Positions 46,934 through 56,244 of a stretch of 64,000 bases of DNA are shown one piece after another. The position numbers and the translations under genes are program-made. Each line of letters opens with the position of its first letter. Position 1 is the first letter of the stretch. The notes below the pieces were generated by a model that was not told the DNA's origin, did no database searches, and saw nothing but the letters and a program-made list of their open reading frames with translations. The stretch is taken from positions 558,001-622,000 of the forward strand of contig NZ_JAHVHT010000003.1 of assembly GCF_019802125.1 (NCBI RefSeq), written 5' to 3'. Source of the DNA: Tateyamaria omphalii (GTDB lineage Bacteria > Pseudomonadota > Alphaproteobacteria > Rhodobacterales > Rhodobacteraceae).

Positions 46934-48040
46934 TCAGTCCTCGGTCTCGACCGTGGCTTCAGGCGCGGGCGCCTCTGCCTGTGTGTGGCCGGATGTACCG
47001 GTGTAAAGTCTGCTGCTCTGATATTGATCGATAACGAAGCGGACAAGCACGCCGAGCGCGGCGGCCATGGGCACAGCCACCAACATACCGACAAATCCAA
47101 AAAGCGCGCCAAAGACCGACAGGGCCAGGATCAGCCACACCGGATGCAGACCCACGCTGTTGCCAACGAGTTTCGGCGTCAGGAAATTGCCCTCAGCAAT
47201 CTGGCCGATCTGAAACACGACGGCGACCGCCACGATCCACCACCATTCGCCCCAGAACTGGAACAGGGCGAGCCCCACCGCAAGCAACCCGCCCACAATG
47301 GCGCCCACATAGGGAATGAAGGTCAAAAGTCCGGCGACAAAGCCCACGACCAGCCCGAACTGCAAGCCGATCAACATGAGCGCAATGGCGTAGTACGCCC
47401 CGAGGATCAGGCAAACGGTGCCCATGCCGCGGATGAACCCGGCGAGTGTCGCGTCGACCTCTCCGGCGAGGCGCCGGATCACCGGCGCATGATCGCGCGG
47501 CAAAAGCTCATCCACACGGGCAATCATGCGGTCCCAGTCCAGCAGCAGGTAAACACCGACCACAGGCACGATGACAAAGAGCACCACAATGTTGATCAGG
47601 CTGGCCGCTGACGTCAGAGCGGTTTCCAGCAGTTGCCCGCCACGTTCCGAGATGGTCTGGCCCAGCGAGTTGATTGATTGGCGCACTGTTGAGCCTTCAT
47701 CGAGCAGGCTGGGGAAGCGTTCGGTCAGGAACGCACTCAGATCGCGGGCAAATTGCGGTGTGGCACCGAACAGCTGAACCGCCTGTTCCACCAGCGTCGG
47801 AATGACCAGCAATGCGACGATCACGAAGATAATGATGGCGCTGATCGTGATGATCCCCGTCGCCACGCCCCGGCTGCACCCATGCGCCTCGAGCCAGTCG
47901 GCGACCGGGTCAAGAAAGTAGGCAATGGCGGCGCCGAGAAAGAAAGGTAGCAACTGGTCGCCCAGCAGATAGAGCAGCAGAAAGAAGATCGCTGCCGCGA
48001 CCCCCCAATACTTGAACTGTTTACGGACGGGCAGGGCCAT
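46934..48040 (-). CDS. AI-2E-family (PerM) permease
   Basis: A 368-residue membrane protein with about eight spans. It has the family pattern of N-terminal hairpin spans (FFLGAAIAYFLDPVADWLE), a long loop, and a conserved central GFVAGLLTFIPYVGAIVGGL. Despite the family name, autoinducer-2 export is not established for this branch; several members are antiporters. The ATG at 48040 is preferred (GGA six bases upstream) over 48046. hdaA follows after two bases. Confidence 0.88.
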   Translation of the reverse strand: MALPVRKQFKYWGVAAAIFFLLLYLLGDQLLPFFLGAAIAYFLDPVADWLEAHGCSRGVATGIITISAIIIFVIVALLVIPTLVEQAVQLFGATPQFARDLSAFLTERFPSLLDEGSTVRQSINSLGQTISERGGQLLETALTSAASLINIVVLFVIVPVVGVYLLLDWDRMIARVDELLPRDHAPVIRRLAGEVDATLAGFIRGMGTVCLILGAYYAIALMLIGLQFGLVVGFVAGLLTFIPYVGAIVGGLLAVGLALFQFWGEWWWIVAVAVVFQIGQIAEGNFLTPKLVGNSVGLHPVWLILALSVFGALFGFVGMLVAVPMAAALGVLVRFVIDQYQSSRLYTGTSGHTQAEAPAPEATVETED

Positions 48041-48151
48041 GAGCATTCCATCGTTGCATTGCACCTAGAGATGCGGGGTTTTGGCCGTGGCTTCAAGGGG
48101 CTTGGTGTCACGCCTGACCCAAAGGCGCGCTGACGCGCACTGCATTTGTTT

Positions 48152-48246
48152 GGGGGCATCGCCATTGTCTCTCGGACCAATGGCGTTCCAATGGCAATCC
48201 CCGTCGCTGCCGCGACTCCCCGGGATTTTTTCAAAACAGAGAAGGG
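48152..48246. repeat. Modular hairpin element, copy 3
   Basis: GGGGGCATCG is followed by the inverted pair CGCCATTG (48159-48166) and CAATGGCG (48177-48184) and the tail TCCCCGGGATTTTTTCAAAA continuing CAGAGAAGGGG. The tail closely matches copy 1 at 2093-2122. Here the element lies between divergent genes, upstream of proS, so it cannot simply be a terminator. Confidence 0.5.
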
Positions 48247-48307
48247 GACATTGCGGGCGTTTGGGCTTTGTCCTAATCAGGGCGAAATGTTCTGAGGGAG
48301 CGCGATC

Positions 48308-49645
48308 ATGCGTTTGAGCCGTTATTTTCTGCCCGTGCTGAAGGAGAACCCGAGCGAGGCGCAGATTGTGAGCCACCGTCTGATGCTGCGCGCAGGCATG
48401 ATCAAGCAGGCAAGCGCCGGCATCTATTCCTGGTTGCCGCTGGGCTTCAAGGTGCTGCGCAAGCTGGAAAATATCGTACATGAGGAACAGGTGCGCGCGG
48501 GCCATATCCCGATGCTGATGCCCACGCTGCAATCGGCGGACCTCTGGCGCGAAAGCGGGCGCTATGACGACTACGGCCAGGAAATGCTGCGCATCAAGGA
48601 CCGGCACGATCGCGACATGCTCTATGGCCCCACGAACGAAGAGCTCATCACCGACATCTTCCGCGCCCACGTGGGCAGCTACAAGGACCTGCCGCTGACC
48701 CTTTACCACATCCAGTGGAAGTTCCGGGACGAGATCCGCCCGCGCTTTGGCGTGATGCGGGGCCGCGAGTTCTTTATGAAAGACGGGTACAATTTCGACC
48801 TGACCAAGGAAGACGCGTTGCACGCCTACAACCGTCATCTTGTCAGCTATCTGCGGACATATGAACGCATGGGGCTCCAGGCCATTCCGATGCGTGCCGA
48901 CGGTGGGCCGATTGGAGGTGACTACACCCATGAATTCCTTGTGCTAGCCGAAACGGGCGAGAGCGAGGTGTTCTATGACAGCGCCGTCACCGATCTGACC
49001 TTTGGGGATCGGGATATCGACTATGATAGCGTCGAGGAGTGCCAGGCGGTTCTGGAAGAATTCACTTCCAAATACGCCCGCACGGACGAAACCCATGACG
49101 AGGCGCTGTTCAACGACATCCCCGAAGACCGCCGCCGCGTCGCACGTGGCATCGAGGTCGGACAGATCTTCTATTTCGGGACCAAGTATTCCGAAGCGAT
49201 GAACGCCGTTGTCCAGGGTCCGGATGGCAAGCAAGTGCCTGTGCACATGGGATCGCACGGGATCGGCGTCAGCCGCCTAATGGGAGCGATCATCGAAGCG
49301 AGCCACGATGACAAGGGCATCATCTGGCCCGAGGGGGTCACGCCCTATCACTGCGGGATCGTGAACCTGAAACAAGGCGACGAAGAAGCGGACGCCGCGT
49401 GTGATGCGCTCTATGCCAGCCTGACGGCGCTCGGGCTCGAGCCGCTCTATGATGACCGGAACGAGCGGGCAGGGGGCAAGTTTGCCACCATGGACCTGAT
49501 TGGCCTGCCCTGGCGCATCACCGTCGGCCCGCGCGGGCTCAAGAACGGCGTGGTCGAACTGACCTCGCGCCGGACGGGCGAAAGCGAAGAACTGCCGCCC
49601 GAGGCAGCGGTGCAGAAAGTGGCGGAGATCTACGCGGGGTTGTGA
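48308..49645 (+). CDS. proS: Proline-tRNA ligase (short type)
   Basis: Class II aminoacyl-tRNA synthetase charging tRNA-Pro, 445 residues. This is the short type found in alphaproteobacteria and mitochondria, without the editing insertion domain of E. coli ProS (about 570 residues). Motif 2 region [14 protein letters not shown], the [16 protein letters not shown] segment, and motif 3 [17 protein letters not shown] are present, then the anticodon-binding domain (about 350-445). GAGGGAGCG precedes the ATG. Confidence 0.95.
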   Translation: MRLSRYFLPVLKENPSEAQIVSHRLMLRAGMIKQASAGIYSWLPLGFKVLRKLENIVHEEQVRAGHIPMLMPTLQSADLWRESGRYDDYGQEMLRIKDRHDRDMLYGPTNEELITDIFRAHVGSYKDLPLTLYHIQWKFRDEIRPRFGVMRGREFFMKDGYNFDLTKEDALHAYNRHLVSYLRTYERMGLQAIPMRADGGPIGGDYTHEFLVLAETGESEVFYDSAVTDLTFGDRDIDYDSVEECQAVLEEFTSKYARTDETHDEALFNDIPEDRRRVARGIEVGQIFYFGTKYSEAMNAVVQGPDGKQVPVHMGSHGIGVSRLMGAIIEASHDDKGIIWPEGVTPYHCGIVNLKQGDEEADAACDALYASLTALGLEPLYDDRNERAGGKFATMDLIGLPWRITVGPRGLKNGVVELTSRRTGESEELPPEAAVQKVAEIYAGL

Positions 49646-49652
49646 TAACCTG

Positions 49653-50660
49653 ATGGCAATGCAGGCGTTTCTCAGATGGGTGACCTGCGCGGCCCTCGTA
49701 TCCGCGCCGACTTTACCGCACGCGGGCGAAGAACCCTCGGCGATGCATCAGGCTTTGGAAAGCGCCTTCGTCGACTGGCTGGGGTCCAACGGCACCACTG
49801 GTCTGATCGGCGCGAGTGTCCGGGATACGAACGGCAGCTGGCAAACCCACCGCCACATTACGCGCGCCGACACAGGTGCAACGGTCGCAGATCTGGCGAG
49901 CGTGTCGAAGTCGATCACCGCCGTCTGCATGATGGACCTTGTGGACGACGGCCTTGCCGATTGGTCCAACCCGCTGCACAACTTCGTCGAACCCGCGCCT
50001 GACGTCACCTTGGGCGAGCTGGTCACGCACACCTCCGGCATCGGTCCGGACGTCACCCAGATCGCGATGCTGGGCTGGTTGGGCCAGACGGCCGGTGACA
50101 GCGGCCATTTCAGCCGCCAAGTGCTCGACCTCGTCAACGCACGGGGAGAGCTGGGCGGCACGCGAGGCCAGTACAACTACAACAATGAAAACTACGCGAT
50201 CCTCGGGCTCGCGATCGAAACCATCACGGGCCAGCCGTTCTTTGAGGCCTGCGCAGAGCGACTGGAGCTGCCAGCCAGCATTCAGCCCGGCCCCGAAAGC
50301 GGCGTGTTCCAGCCCTGGGGCGGCCTCGCGTCGGACGTGGATGGTTACCTGCAGTTCATGCAGACGCACTTTGGAGAGGGCAGCCGGATTGCATCTGACC
50401 CCTTTGCCCTGCCGCATGTCGCCTTGGGCGGAGGAGCCTACTACGGCATGGGCATGGTGTTCCGCCCCTTCCGCGACAGCTACAACTTCTGGCACTTCGG
50501 CGCGCTCTGTTTTCCCAATCGACTGCGCACCGGCAGCTTTGCGGTGATCTGGGAGGGCAAGGTCGGTGTCCTTGCGATGTATGACGAATGCATCGACGAG
50601 GGGGCAATGGGCGATCTGGATGCGACGCTGAGCGCTGCGGTGTTCGGAGACCGACCATGA
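49653..50660 (+). CDS. Secreted serine hydrolase (beta-lactamase/class C PBP fold)
   Basis: A 335-residue protein with a signal peptide (to about residue 24). The SxxK catalytic motif SVSK follows LASV near 89, and the Tyr motif is in YNYNNENYAILGLAIE. The third motif, usually KTG or HxG, appears as WHFGALCFPN. It is likely a periplasmic peptidase/esterase rather than a true beta-lactamase. It starts eight bases after proS and overlaps the DUF2937 gene start by four bases. Confidence 0.82.
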   Translation: MAMQAFLRWVTCAALVSAPTLPHAGEEPSAMHQALESAFVDWLGSNGTTGLIGASVRDTNGSWQTHRHITRADTGATVADLASVSKSITAVCMMDLVDDGLADWSNPLHNFVEPAPDVTLGELVTHTSGIGPDVTQIAMLGWLGQTAGDSGHFSRQVLDLVNARGELGGTRGQYNYNNENYAILGLAIETITGQPFFEACAERLELPASIQPGPESGVFQPWGGLASDVDGYLQFMQTHFGEGSRIASDPFALPHVALGGGAYYGMGMVFRPFRDSYNFWHFGALCFPNRLRTGSFAVIWEGKVGVLAMYDECIDEGAMGDLDATLSAAVFGDRP

Positions 50661-51163
50661 TCCTGCGCGCCGCCGTGCTGGCCGGTGGTGTCATCGGCGG
50701 CGCAATGGCCTCGCAATTCCCCGAGTTTTCCCAGCAATACCAGCAGCGGCTTGGCGGCGCCGTCGACGCGCTGGCCGAAGTGGTGGCCGATTTCGACGCC
50801 TCGGCCCAAGCGGCGGGCCTCACCCGCGAAAGCGCACTGGCCGAGATGCAGGGCACTGCGTTTCTCGACCGCCGCCGGTCCGACATGGTGCGCACCTTTG
50901 CCCGCTATGACCGGCTCAGCGCCGATCTGGTTGCGCTCGAAACAGCCGGGCCCTTCATGCGTGCCTACCATGCGGCACATTCCACCGATACTGAGGTTGC
51001 AAGCGCCGCGCTGAGCGCGTTCAAGCCTGCCGTGCCCCTCACATTGGCCGGTGCGATTTTTGCTCTCGCGGGGTTTCTGGTGGGCGCTGCGGCGATCTCC
51101 GCGGTTCTCAAACTCCTGCTCTGGCCTTTCGCTGGACGGCGACAGACCGCGCGCGGGACTTGA
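50657..51163 (+). CDS. DUF2937 membrane protein
   Basis: A 168-residue protein matching the DUF2937 pattern: short N-terminal hydrophobic segment, then ASQFPEFSQQYQQRLGGAVD, a helical middle and a C-terminal hydrophobic hairpin (about 115-160, PLTLAGAIFALAGFLVGAAA). Function is unknown in the family. ATGA overlap with the serine hydrolase indicates coupling. Confidence 0.82.
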   Translation: MILRAAVLAGGVIGGAMASQFPEFSQQYQQRLGGAVDALAEVVADFDASAQAAGLTRESALAEMQGTAFLDRRRSDMVRTFARYDRLSADLVALETAGPFMRAYHAAHSTDTEVASAALSAFKPAVPLTLAGAIFALAGFLVGAAAISAVLKLLLWPFAGRRQTARGT

Positions 51164-51214
51164 CCTCGGCCCCTGACCTGGCCACATCTCCCAAAGCCCG
51201 AGCAGGAGCCGTAA

Positions 51215-52501
51215 ATGGCCAGACAGACAGCCCCCTTTGCCCCGTTTGAGTGGATGATCGCATGGCGCTACCTGCGTGCCCGCCGGGCCGAAGGCGGGGT
51301 CAGCACCATGACCTGGATCAGCCTGATCGGCATTACGCTCGCCGTCTTTGCCCTGATTGCCACGCTGGCCGTGCGCTCTGGCTTCCGGGCAGAATTCGTG
51401 GACACGATCCTCGGCGCCAACGCCCACGTGACCGTCTACAACATCGGCGAAGTGACCGAGACGGGGCGCATCAACCGCACAATTTCCGACTACGACGCAC
51501 TCGCCGCGTCACTGGCCGAAGTTCCAGGCGTTGTCCGCACCGCGCCGCTGGTGCGGGGGCAGGTCATGGCCAACCTGCGCAGCCGCAACGCGGGCGTGCA
51601 GGTCTTTGGTATGAGCGCTGAAAACCTCGCCGGACTGCCCCGCATCGCGGACCCGGAGACATCGCAGGGTGATATCGCACGCTTTGAGCAGGGCGTCGCC
51701 ATTGGCTCGGGCGTCGCACAGGAGCTTGGCGCGCAAGTGGGCGATCGGATCAAGCTGATTTCGCCCAACGGCGTGCGCACCGCCCTTGGCACCAGCCCGC
51801 GCATCAACGCCTACGAGGTAACCTATATCTTCTCTGCCGGGCGCTATGACATCGACCGCGTCCGCGTCTACCTGCCGCTGGCCGAAGCACAAAGCTTCTT
51901 CAACCGCGAGGGCGTCGTGGACGAGATCGAGGTGATGGTGGATGAACCGGAATCCATCGACCAATACCTGCCCGGCCTTCTGCAAAACGCAGGTGAACGG
52001 GGTCAAGTCTGGACATGGAAAGACGCCTCTGGCGGCTTCCTCCGCGCGCTCGAGGTCGAGGACAATATCATGTTCATCATCCTGTCCATCCTCGTACTGG
52101 TCGCAGCCATGAACATCGTCTCGGGCCTGATCATGTTGGTCAAGAACAAGGGGCGCGACATCGGCATCCTGCGCACCATGGGTCTGACCGAAGGGTCTGT
52201 GCTGCGTGTCTTCTTCATCTGCGGATCGTTCACCGGGATCATCGGCACGGCGATGGGAGTGATCCTTGGATGCCTCTTTGCGATCTACATCGACCCGCTC
52301 TTTGCACTGGTAAACCAGATCATGGGCGGTGGCGTGTGGGATCCGTCCATTCGCGGCATCTACGCGCTGCCAGCCGAGTTGCACCTGCGCGATGTGCTCA
52401 GCGCCGTCGCTCTGTCGCTTGGCCTGTCCTTCATTGTCACGATCTTCCCCGCGCGCCGCGCCGCCCGCATGAACCCGGTGGAGGCCTTGCGCTATGAGTG
52501 A
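51215..52501 (+). CDS. lolC: Lipoprotein-releasing ABC transporter permease (LolC/E)
   Basis: A 428-residue permease with one N-terminal span (about 27-55), a large periplasmic MacB-like domain (to about 260), and three C-terminal FtsX-type spans with [20 protein letters not shown]. With LolD it extracts lipoproteins from the inner membrane for delivery to the outer membrane. A single merged LolC/E-type gene (as here) is usual in alphaproteobacteria. AGCAGGAGCC gives a good ribosome-binding site. lolD overlaps its end by eight bases. Confidence 0.92.
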   Translation: MARQTAPFAPFEWMIAWRYLRARRAEGGVSTMTWISLIGITLAVFALIATLAVRSGFRAEFVDTILGANAHVTVYNIGEVTETGRINRTISDYDALAASLAEVPGVVRTAPLVRGQVMANLRSRNAGVQVFGMSAENLAGLPRIADPETSQGDIARFEQGVAIGSGVAQELGAQVGDRIKLISPNGVRTALGTSPRINAYEVTYIFSAGRYDIDRVRVYLPLAEAQSFFNREGVVDEIEVMVDEPESIDQYLPGLLQNAGERGQVWTWKDASGGFLRALEVEDNIMFIILSILVLVAAMNIVSGLIMLVKNKGRDIGILRTMGLTEGSVLRVFFICGSFTGIIGTAMGVILGCLFAIYIDPLFALVNQIMGGGVWDPSIRGIYALPAELHLRDVLSAVALSLGLSFIVTIFPARRAARMNPVEALRYE

Positions 52502-53192
52502 TGCGGTCCTGTCGCTTTCGGGTATCACCAAGTCCTACAACAAGGGGCTGCCGGGGCAGGTCGATGTGCTGCGGGGCGTCGATCTTCAGGTGCAGCGGGG
52601 CGAGGTCGTGGCTCTCGTCGCCCCCTCGGGCGCGGGCAAGTCCACACTCCTGCACATCGCCGGGCTGCTCGACACGCCTGATGCCGGGACAGTCACGTTG
52701 CACGGCCAGAACCTGACCGACCAATCCGACCGCCGCCGCACGCTTGCCCGCAGGGCGGAGGTCGGGTTCATCTACCAATTCCACCACCTGCTGCCCGAGT
52801 TTTCGGCCCTCGAAAACATCGCGCTGCCGCAATTGGCTGCGGGCACGTCGCGTGCCGATGCGGATGCGCGGGCATTGGAACTACTTGAAAAGGTCGGCGT
52901 CGGCCATCGCGCGACCCACCGACCTGCCGAACTGTCAGGGGGCGAACAGCAGCGCGTCGCCTTTTGCCGCGCTCTTGCCAATGGCCCGGCGTTGCTCCTT
53001 GCGGATGAGCCCACGGGCAACCTCGACCCGGCCACGTCGGATCAGGTCTTTGACGCACTGATGGGCCTCGTGCGCGACACCGGGCTGTCGGCGCTGATCG
53101 CCACGCACAATCTCGATCTAGCCCAACGCATGGACCGCACTGTCAGGTTGGATACGGGCCTACTTGTCACCGGAACAGCAGCGCCCGCTTGA
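52494..53192 (+). CDS. lolD: Lipoprotein-releasing ABC transporter ATPase LolD
   Basis: A 232-residue ATP-binding subunit. Walker A is [15 protein letters not shown] near 43-57, the signature is [15 protein letters not shown], Walker B is [12 protein letters not shown], and the switch His lies in IATHNLDLA. It overlaps the lolC end by eight bases, so the two are co-translated and form one transporter on the inner membrane. The insertion-free length is standard. Confidence 0.94.
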   Translation: MSDAVLSLSGITKSYNKGLPGQVDVLRGVDLQVQRGEVVALVAPSGAGKSTLLHIAGLLDTPDAGTVTLHGQNLTDQSDRRRTLARRAEVGFIYQFHHLLPEFSALENIALPQLAAGTSRADADARALELLEKVGVGHRATHRPAELSGGEQQRVAFCRALANGPALLLADEPTGNLDPATSDQVFDALMGLVRDTGLSALIATHNLDLAQRMDRTVRLDTGLLVTGTAAPA

Positions 53193-53255
53193 CGGCTGCA
53201 GTTCGGTTTGCTCTGTCTGGACCCCGCAGTATGGGCTGCTGGGGACAGAACAAAC

Positions 53256-54242
53256 ATGACGGCAATCACTCAGGCCGAAATTGAACGCACCGTGCAGGCA
53301 GCGCTGATGGCGCATGGGGCAGGGGCCTTTCCCGCGGCCGAGGTCGCGCGCGCCGTCGCGCAGGCCGAAGCACTTGGGAACCGCATCTGCGGCCTCTATT
53401 ACCTCGAAAGCTACTGCCAGCAGCTACAGACGGGCCGGGTCCAAGGGGACGTCGTGCCTGTGGTAAGCGCCCCACGGCCCGCGACGGTGTATGTTGACGC
53501 GCTGATGGGGTTTGCACAGCCTGCCTTTGCCTATGGGCTGGCCCCCGCTCTCGACGCCGCACGCCAATACGGCATCGCCAGCCTCGCCGTAGGTCACGCG
53601 CACACCTGCACGGCGCTGGGTTACTTCACAGAACAGATCGCACGCGCGGGCGTCATCGGGCTTGGCATGACCAACGCATCGCCCATCGTGGCACCGCCCG
53701 GCGGCAAGACAAGGATGATCGGCACCAACCCCATCGCGTTCTCCGTCCCCGATGGTCACGGCGGGCTCGCCATGCAGTTCGACCAATCCACCACGACCGT
53801 GGCTTTGGGCAAGATCACCATGGCCAAGGCAGCCGGGCAATCGATCCCCGAAGGCTGGGCCGTGGATGCTGACGGCAACCCCACAACCGACCCCGAAGCG
53901 GCGCTGGCCGGATCGCTGGTCTCCACAGGTGGGCCCAAGGGCTGGGGCTTTGGCCTCATGGCCGAGCTTCTGACCGCAGGCCTGACAGGCGGCGTGCTCA
54001 GCCGCGATGTCAAACCGCTCAAGGCGCCGGAGGGGCCGCCGCACGACCTTGGCCAATACTACATCCTGATCGACCCCAGCGCGTCGGGCGCGTTCATGGA
54101 CCGGCTGGAGCAGTTCCAAAACTACCTCTCCGAAGACCCCGCAGGCCGGATGCCGGGCCAGTTGCGCAACCCCGCGGACCCGGTGGAGGTCGACCCCGCA
54201 GCCTGGGCACAGGCCTTGGCGCTTGCGGGCAGGGACAGCTAG
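53256..54242 (+). CDS. Ldh-family NAD(P)-dependent oxidoreductase
   Basis: A 328-residue enzyme of the malate/L-sulfolactate/ureidoglycolate/piperideine-carboxylate group. The conserved active-site region ALGYFTEQIARAGVIGLGMT has a preceding HAHTCTALG in place of the usual SxHFG motif. The cofactor region GTNPIAFSVP and the GPKGWGFGLMAELLTAGLTG tail are typical. The substrate is not evident. The ATG at 53256 is selected over an upstream non-conserved extension; its ribosome-binding site is weak. Confidence 0.85.
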   Translation: MTAITQAEIERTVQAALMAHGAGAFPAAEVARAVAQAEALGNRICGLYYLESYCQQLQTGRVQGDVVPVVSAPRPATVYVDALMGFAQPAFAYGLAPALDAARQYGIASLAVGHAHTCTALGYFTEQIARAGVIGLGMTNASPIVAPPGGKTRMIGTNPIAFSVPDGHGGLAMQFDQSTTTVALGKITMAKAAGQSIPEGWAVDADGNPTTDPEAALAGSLVSTGGPKGWGFGLMAELLTAGLTGGVLSRDVKPLKAPEGPPHDLGQYYILIDPSASGAFMDRLEQFQNYLSEDPAGRMPGQLRNPADPVEVDPAAWAQALALAGRDS

Positions 54243-54673
54243 GCCAACTGCGTCAGCCACACCCCGGCCGCCATCAAGGCGATCCCGCCCATCCGCGTCG
54301 CGCTCAAAACGGTGGCCTGCGCACCGAACAGGCCGAAATGGTCAATCGCCGCGGCCGAGATCAACTGACCGAGCAGCACGAAGAACACGGCATTGCCCAC
54401 CCCGAAATGCGGCGCGATGTAAGTGATGCTGAGGACGTAGAAGGCGATCAGCACGCCCGCCAACAGCAGATGCTTGGGGGCAGCGGCTACCTTGGACAAC
54501 CCCTGCGCCCCCGTCAGGACAAAGACGGTGGCCGCCGTGCCAAAGGCGATGATGAACAGGATCGTGGCCGCAGCAGCCGGGCTGCCCAAACGGGTGCCAA
54601 GGGCGGCGTTCAACGCGGCAAGGATCGGGATGCCGATCCCGGCCAAAAGCATGATCAGGGCATATTGGGCCAT
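54239..54673 (-). CDS. YdcZ-type DMT small multidrug-like transporter
   Basis: A 144-residue membrane protein with five hydrophobic segments, fitting the DUF606/YdcZ branch of the DMT superfamily (one EamA-like half). It starts MAQYALIMLLAGIGIPILAA with NAALGTRLGSP after span 1. It presumably acts as a dimer. GGAGGAG five bases before the ATG supports the start. The stop overlaps that of the convergent Ldh-family gene. Confidence 0.87.
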   Translation of the reverse strand: MAQYALIMLLAGIGIPILAALNAALGTRLGSPAAAATILFIIAFGTAATVFVLTGAQGLSKVAAAPKHLLLAGVLIAFYVLSITYIAPHFGVGNAVFFVLLGQLISAAAIDHFGLFGAQATVLSATRMGGIALMAAGVWLTQLA

Positions 54674-54697
54674 GGAACTCCTCCGGGTGGTGATGGC

Positions 54698-55378
54698 TCA
54701 GCCGCAGATGCCCTTCACCTGCACCCCGTCCCAGGGCAGCAGCACATCGTTCTGACGGGACTGAGGGAGGGGGGACACGGGCATCGACTGTGAAATCAGA
54801 GCGTGCAGGCGCTTGGTCCGGTCCCCCTGCGGGTCAAGGGCACGGCAGCACACGAACTCTTCCACGATCGAGCCCTGCTGCTCGAACCCGAAATCCAGAA
54901 AGCGGCGGCTGCCCGACACGTCGAACAGATAGGGATCATCGCTAAACCGATGCTCACGGGCGGCGCGCAGCGGCGAATATCCCGTCACCTCCCGGTTCTG
55001 CCACTGCCAAACATGGGTCAGCTCATGGGCGAGCAGCATGGCCGCGATCAGGTTGATCTCACCCGGATAGTCCGGAACATAGTCGTCCAGATACCAGTCC
55101 TTGTCGAACAGTACAGTCTGCCACAGGGCCACGGCCGCCGGTTTGGCGGTGACGATGTCGGTGGTGGGCGGCGGCAGGATGCGCTCGCGACAGGTCGTGC
55201 GGGGGCGCGCCTTGCGCTTGAAAGTCACGGCGCGCGTGGGTGCGCCATCCACCAGCCGCACACGCGCATGGTTCAGTTGATCGCCATGAATGGTGCTGGC
55301 AAAGGCCCGCTCGGCATCCGTCAGGGGACGGCCGCAACCGGCCAGAAGCATCAGGATCAGAAGGGCACGCAGGATCAT
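54698..55378 (-). CDS. Lipoprotein with an HExxH-like motif
   Basis: A 226-residue protein with a short lipoprotein signal (LLILMLLAGC). LLAHELTHVWQWQNREVTGY near 120 has the HExxH pattern of zinc metallopeptidases. EHRFSDDPYLFD and IVEEFVCCRALD follow; the EEF Glu is a possible third ligand. The fold resembles proteins annotated as DUF4157-like or putative peptidases, but I cannot place the family. It is probably anchored in the envelope. Catalytic activity is untested. Confidence 0.78.
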   Translation of the reverse strand: MILRALLILMLLAGCGRPLTDAERAFASTIHGDQLNHARVRLVDGAPTRAVTFKRKARPRTTCRERILPPPTTDIVTAKPAAVALWQTVLFDKDWYLDDYVPDYPGEINLIAAMLLAHELTHVWQWQNREVTGYSPLRAAREHRFSDDPYLFDVSGSRRFLDFGFEQQGSIVEEFVCCRALDPQGDRTKRLHALISQSMPVSPLPQSRQNDVLLPWDGVQVKGICG

Positions 55379-55599
55379 GGTCGCAGTAGGGGCCAGATCG
55401 GGCCGGGGATCAAGACAGGAAACCGCAGATGGGCGCACGAAGCCGTCGCATCTCCGTGATCAGAGGTGATGAAAGCGGGGGTGTTTGTGTCAAAGGGGCG
55501 TCCCCACGTCTTTATCATCATCGCGGAAACACCTTCCGCGGAACGCACCGCAGGCCACCACTCACGGGTTCCCGGCCTGCCTGGAAAGGAGAAGATGAG

Positions 55600-55680
55600 A
55601 TGGCAAAAGTCATTGTGCCGACCCTGTTCGGCTTCGCCAGCCTGATGAGCCTGTGGGCCATCGTCGGCGTCACGATCTGA
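55600..55680 (+). CDS. 26-residue membrane peptide
   Basis: A tiny frame, MAKVIVPTLFGFASLMSLWA plus six more residues, forming one hydrophobic helix. GGAAAGGAG (55583-55591) stands at good distance from the ATG at 55600. A hairpin CGCGGAA/TTCCGCG lies upstream (55522-55540) and a strong stem downstream (55687-55719). The compact promoter-to-terminator layout suggests a real small membrane protein. Function unknown. Confidence 0.6.
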   Translation: MAKVIVPTLFGFASLMSLWAIVGVTI

Positions 55681-55686
55681 TGGGTT

Positions 55687-55719
55687 TCGCCCCCGGTTGT
55701 CTGGACGTCCCGGGGGCGA
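55687..55719 (+). terminator. Hairpin after the 26-residue gene
   Basis: TCGCCCCCGG (55687-55696) pairs exactly with CCGGGGGCGA (55710-55719), seven bases after the stop codon. No T-run. Confidence 0.65.
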
Positions 55720-56075
55720 CGCGCGCGGCGGAGGGTCGTTTCGTTTGTCCCCCCTTAACGAGTGTGTCCCCCGCCGCCTTCGACATGCCCCGAAGATGCC
55801 CCGGTTTGGTAAATCGTCGTTAACGAGTGAAGGGGCATATGGAAGCAACACCGGCCATGTTGGTCCGGTTGGCTTAGCGAGTACCGGCGGAGGCGAAAGC
55901 CTCCGCTGTTTTCCAGCGTACGGCGAAGCCGTGCGCGTCGCCCGGCAGCGTATCAAGCGCCAGCTCGCTGGCGCGTAACTTGGCAGCACATCGCAGCGCG
56001 ATGTGTGAGAAAGCACGGAGTGATGCGCGAGAGGGTTCGTTTCAATTCTCGCCACACAAAGCACCAATCCCGTCT

Positions 56076-56121
56076 GATCTGCGCACCTAGGGCGGAATCA
56101 AGCCGCAGGCGCCGTCCCATC
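56076..56121. repeat. 46-bp direct repeat, copy 1
   Basis: GATCTGCGCACCTAGGGCGG onward to CCCATC; differs from the copy at 56199-56244 at three positions. The copies start 123 bases apart, and each is followed by hairpins. Confidence 0.8.
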
Positions 56122-56198
56122 CAAGCGTACGGCAAAGCCGTGCGCGTCGCCCGGCAGGCGATTTTGCAGAAGCAAAATCTGCCGAGAGGGGCCGGGCC

Positions 56199-56244
56199 GA
56201 TCTACGCACCCAGGGCGGAATCAAGCCGCAGGCGCCGCCCCATC
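56199..56244. repeat. 46-bp direct repeat, copy 2
   Basis: GATCTACGCACCCAGGGCGG onward to CCCATC; 43 of 46 bases match copy 1 at 56076-56121. Confidence 0.8.
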
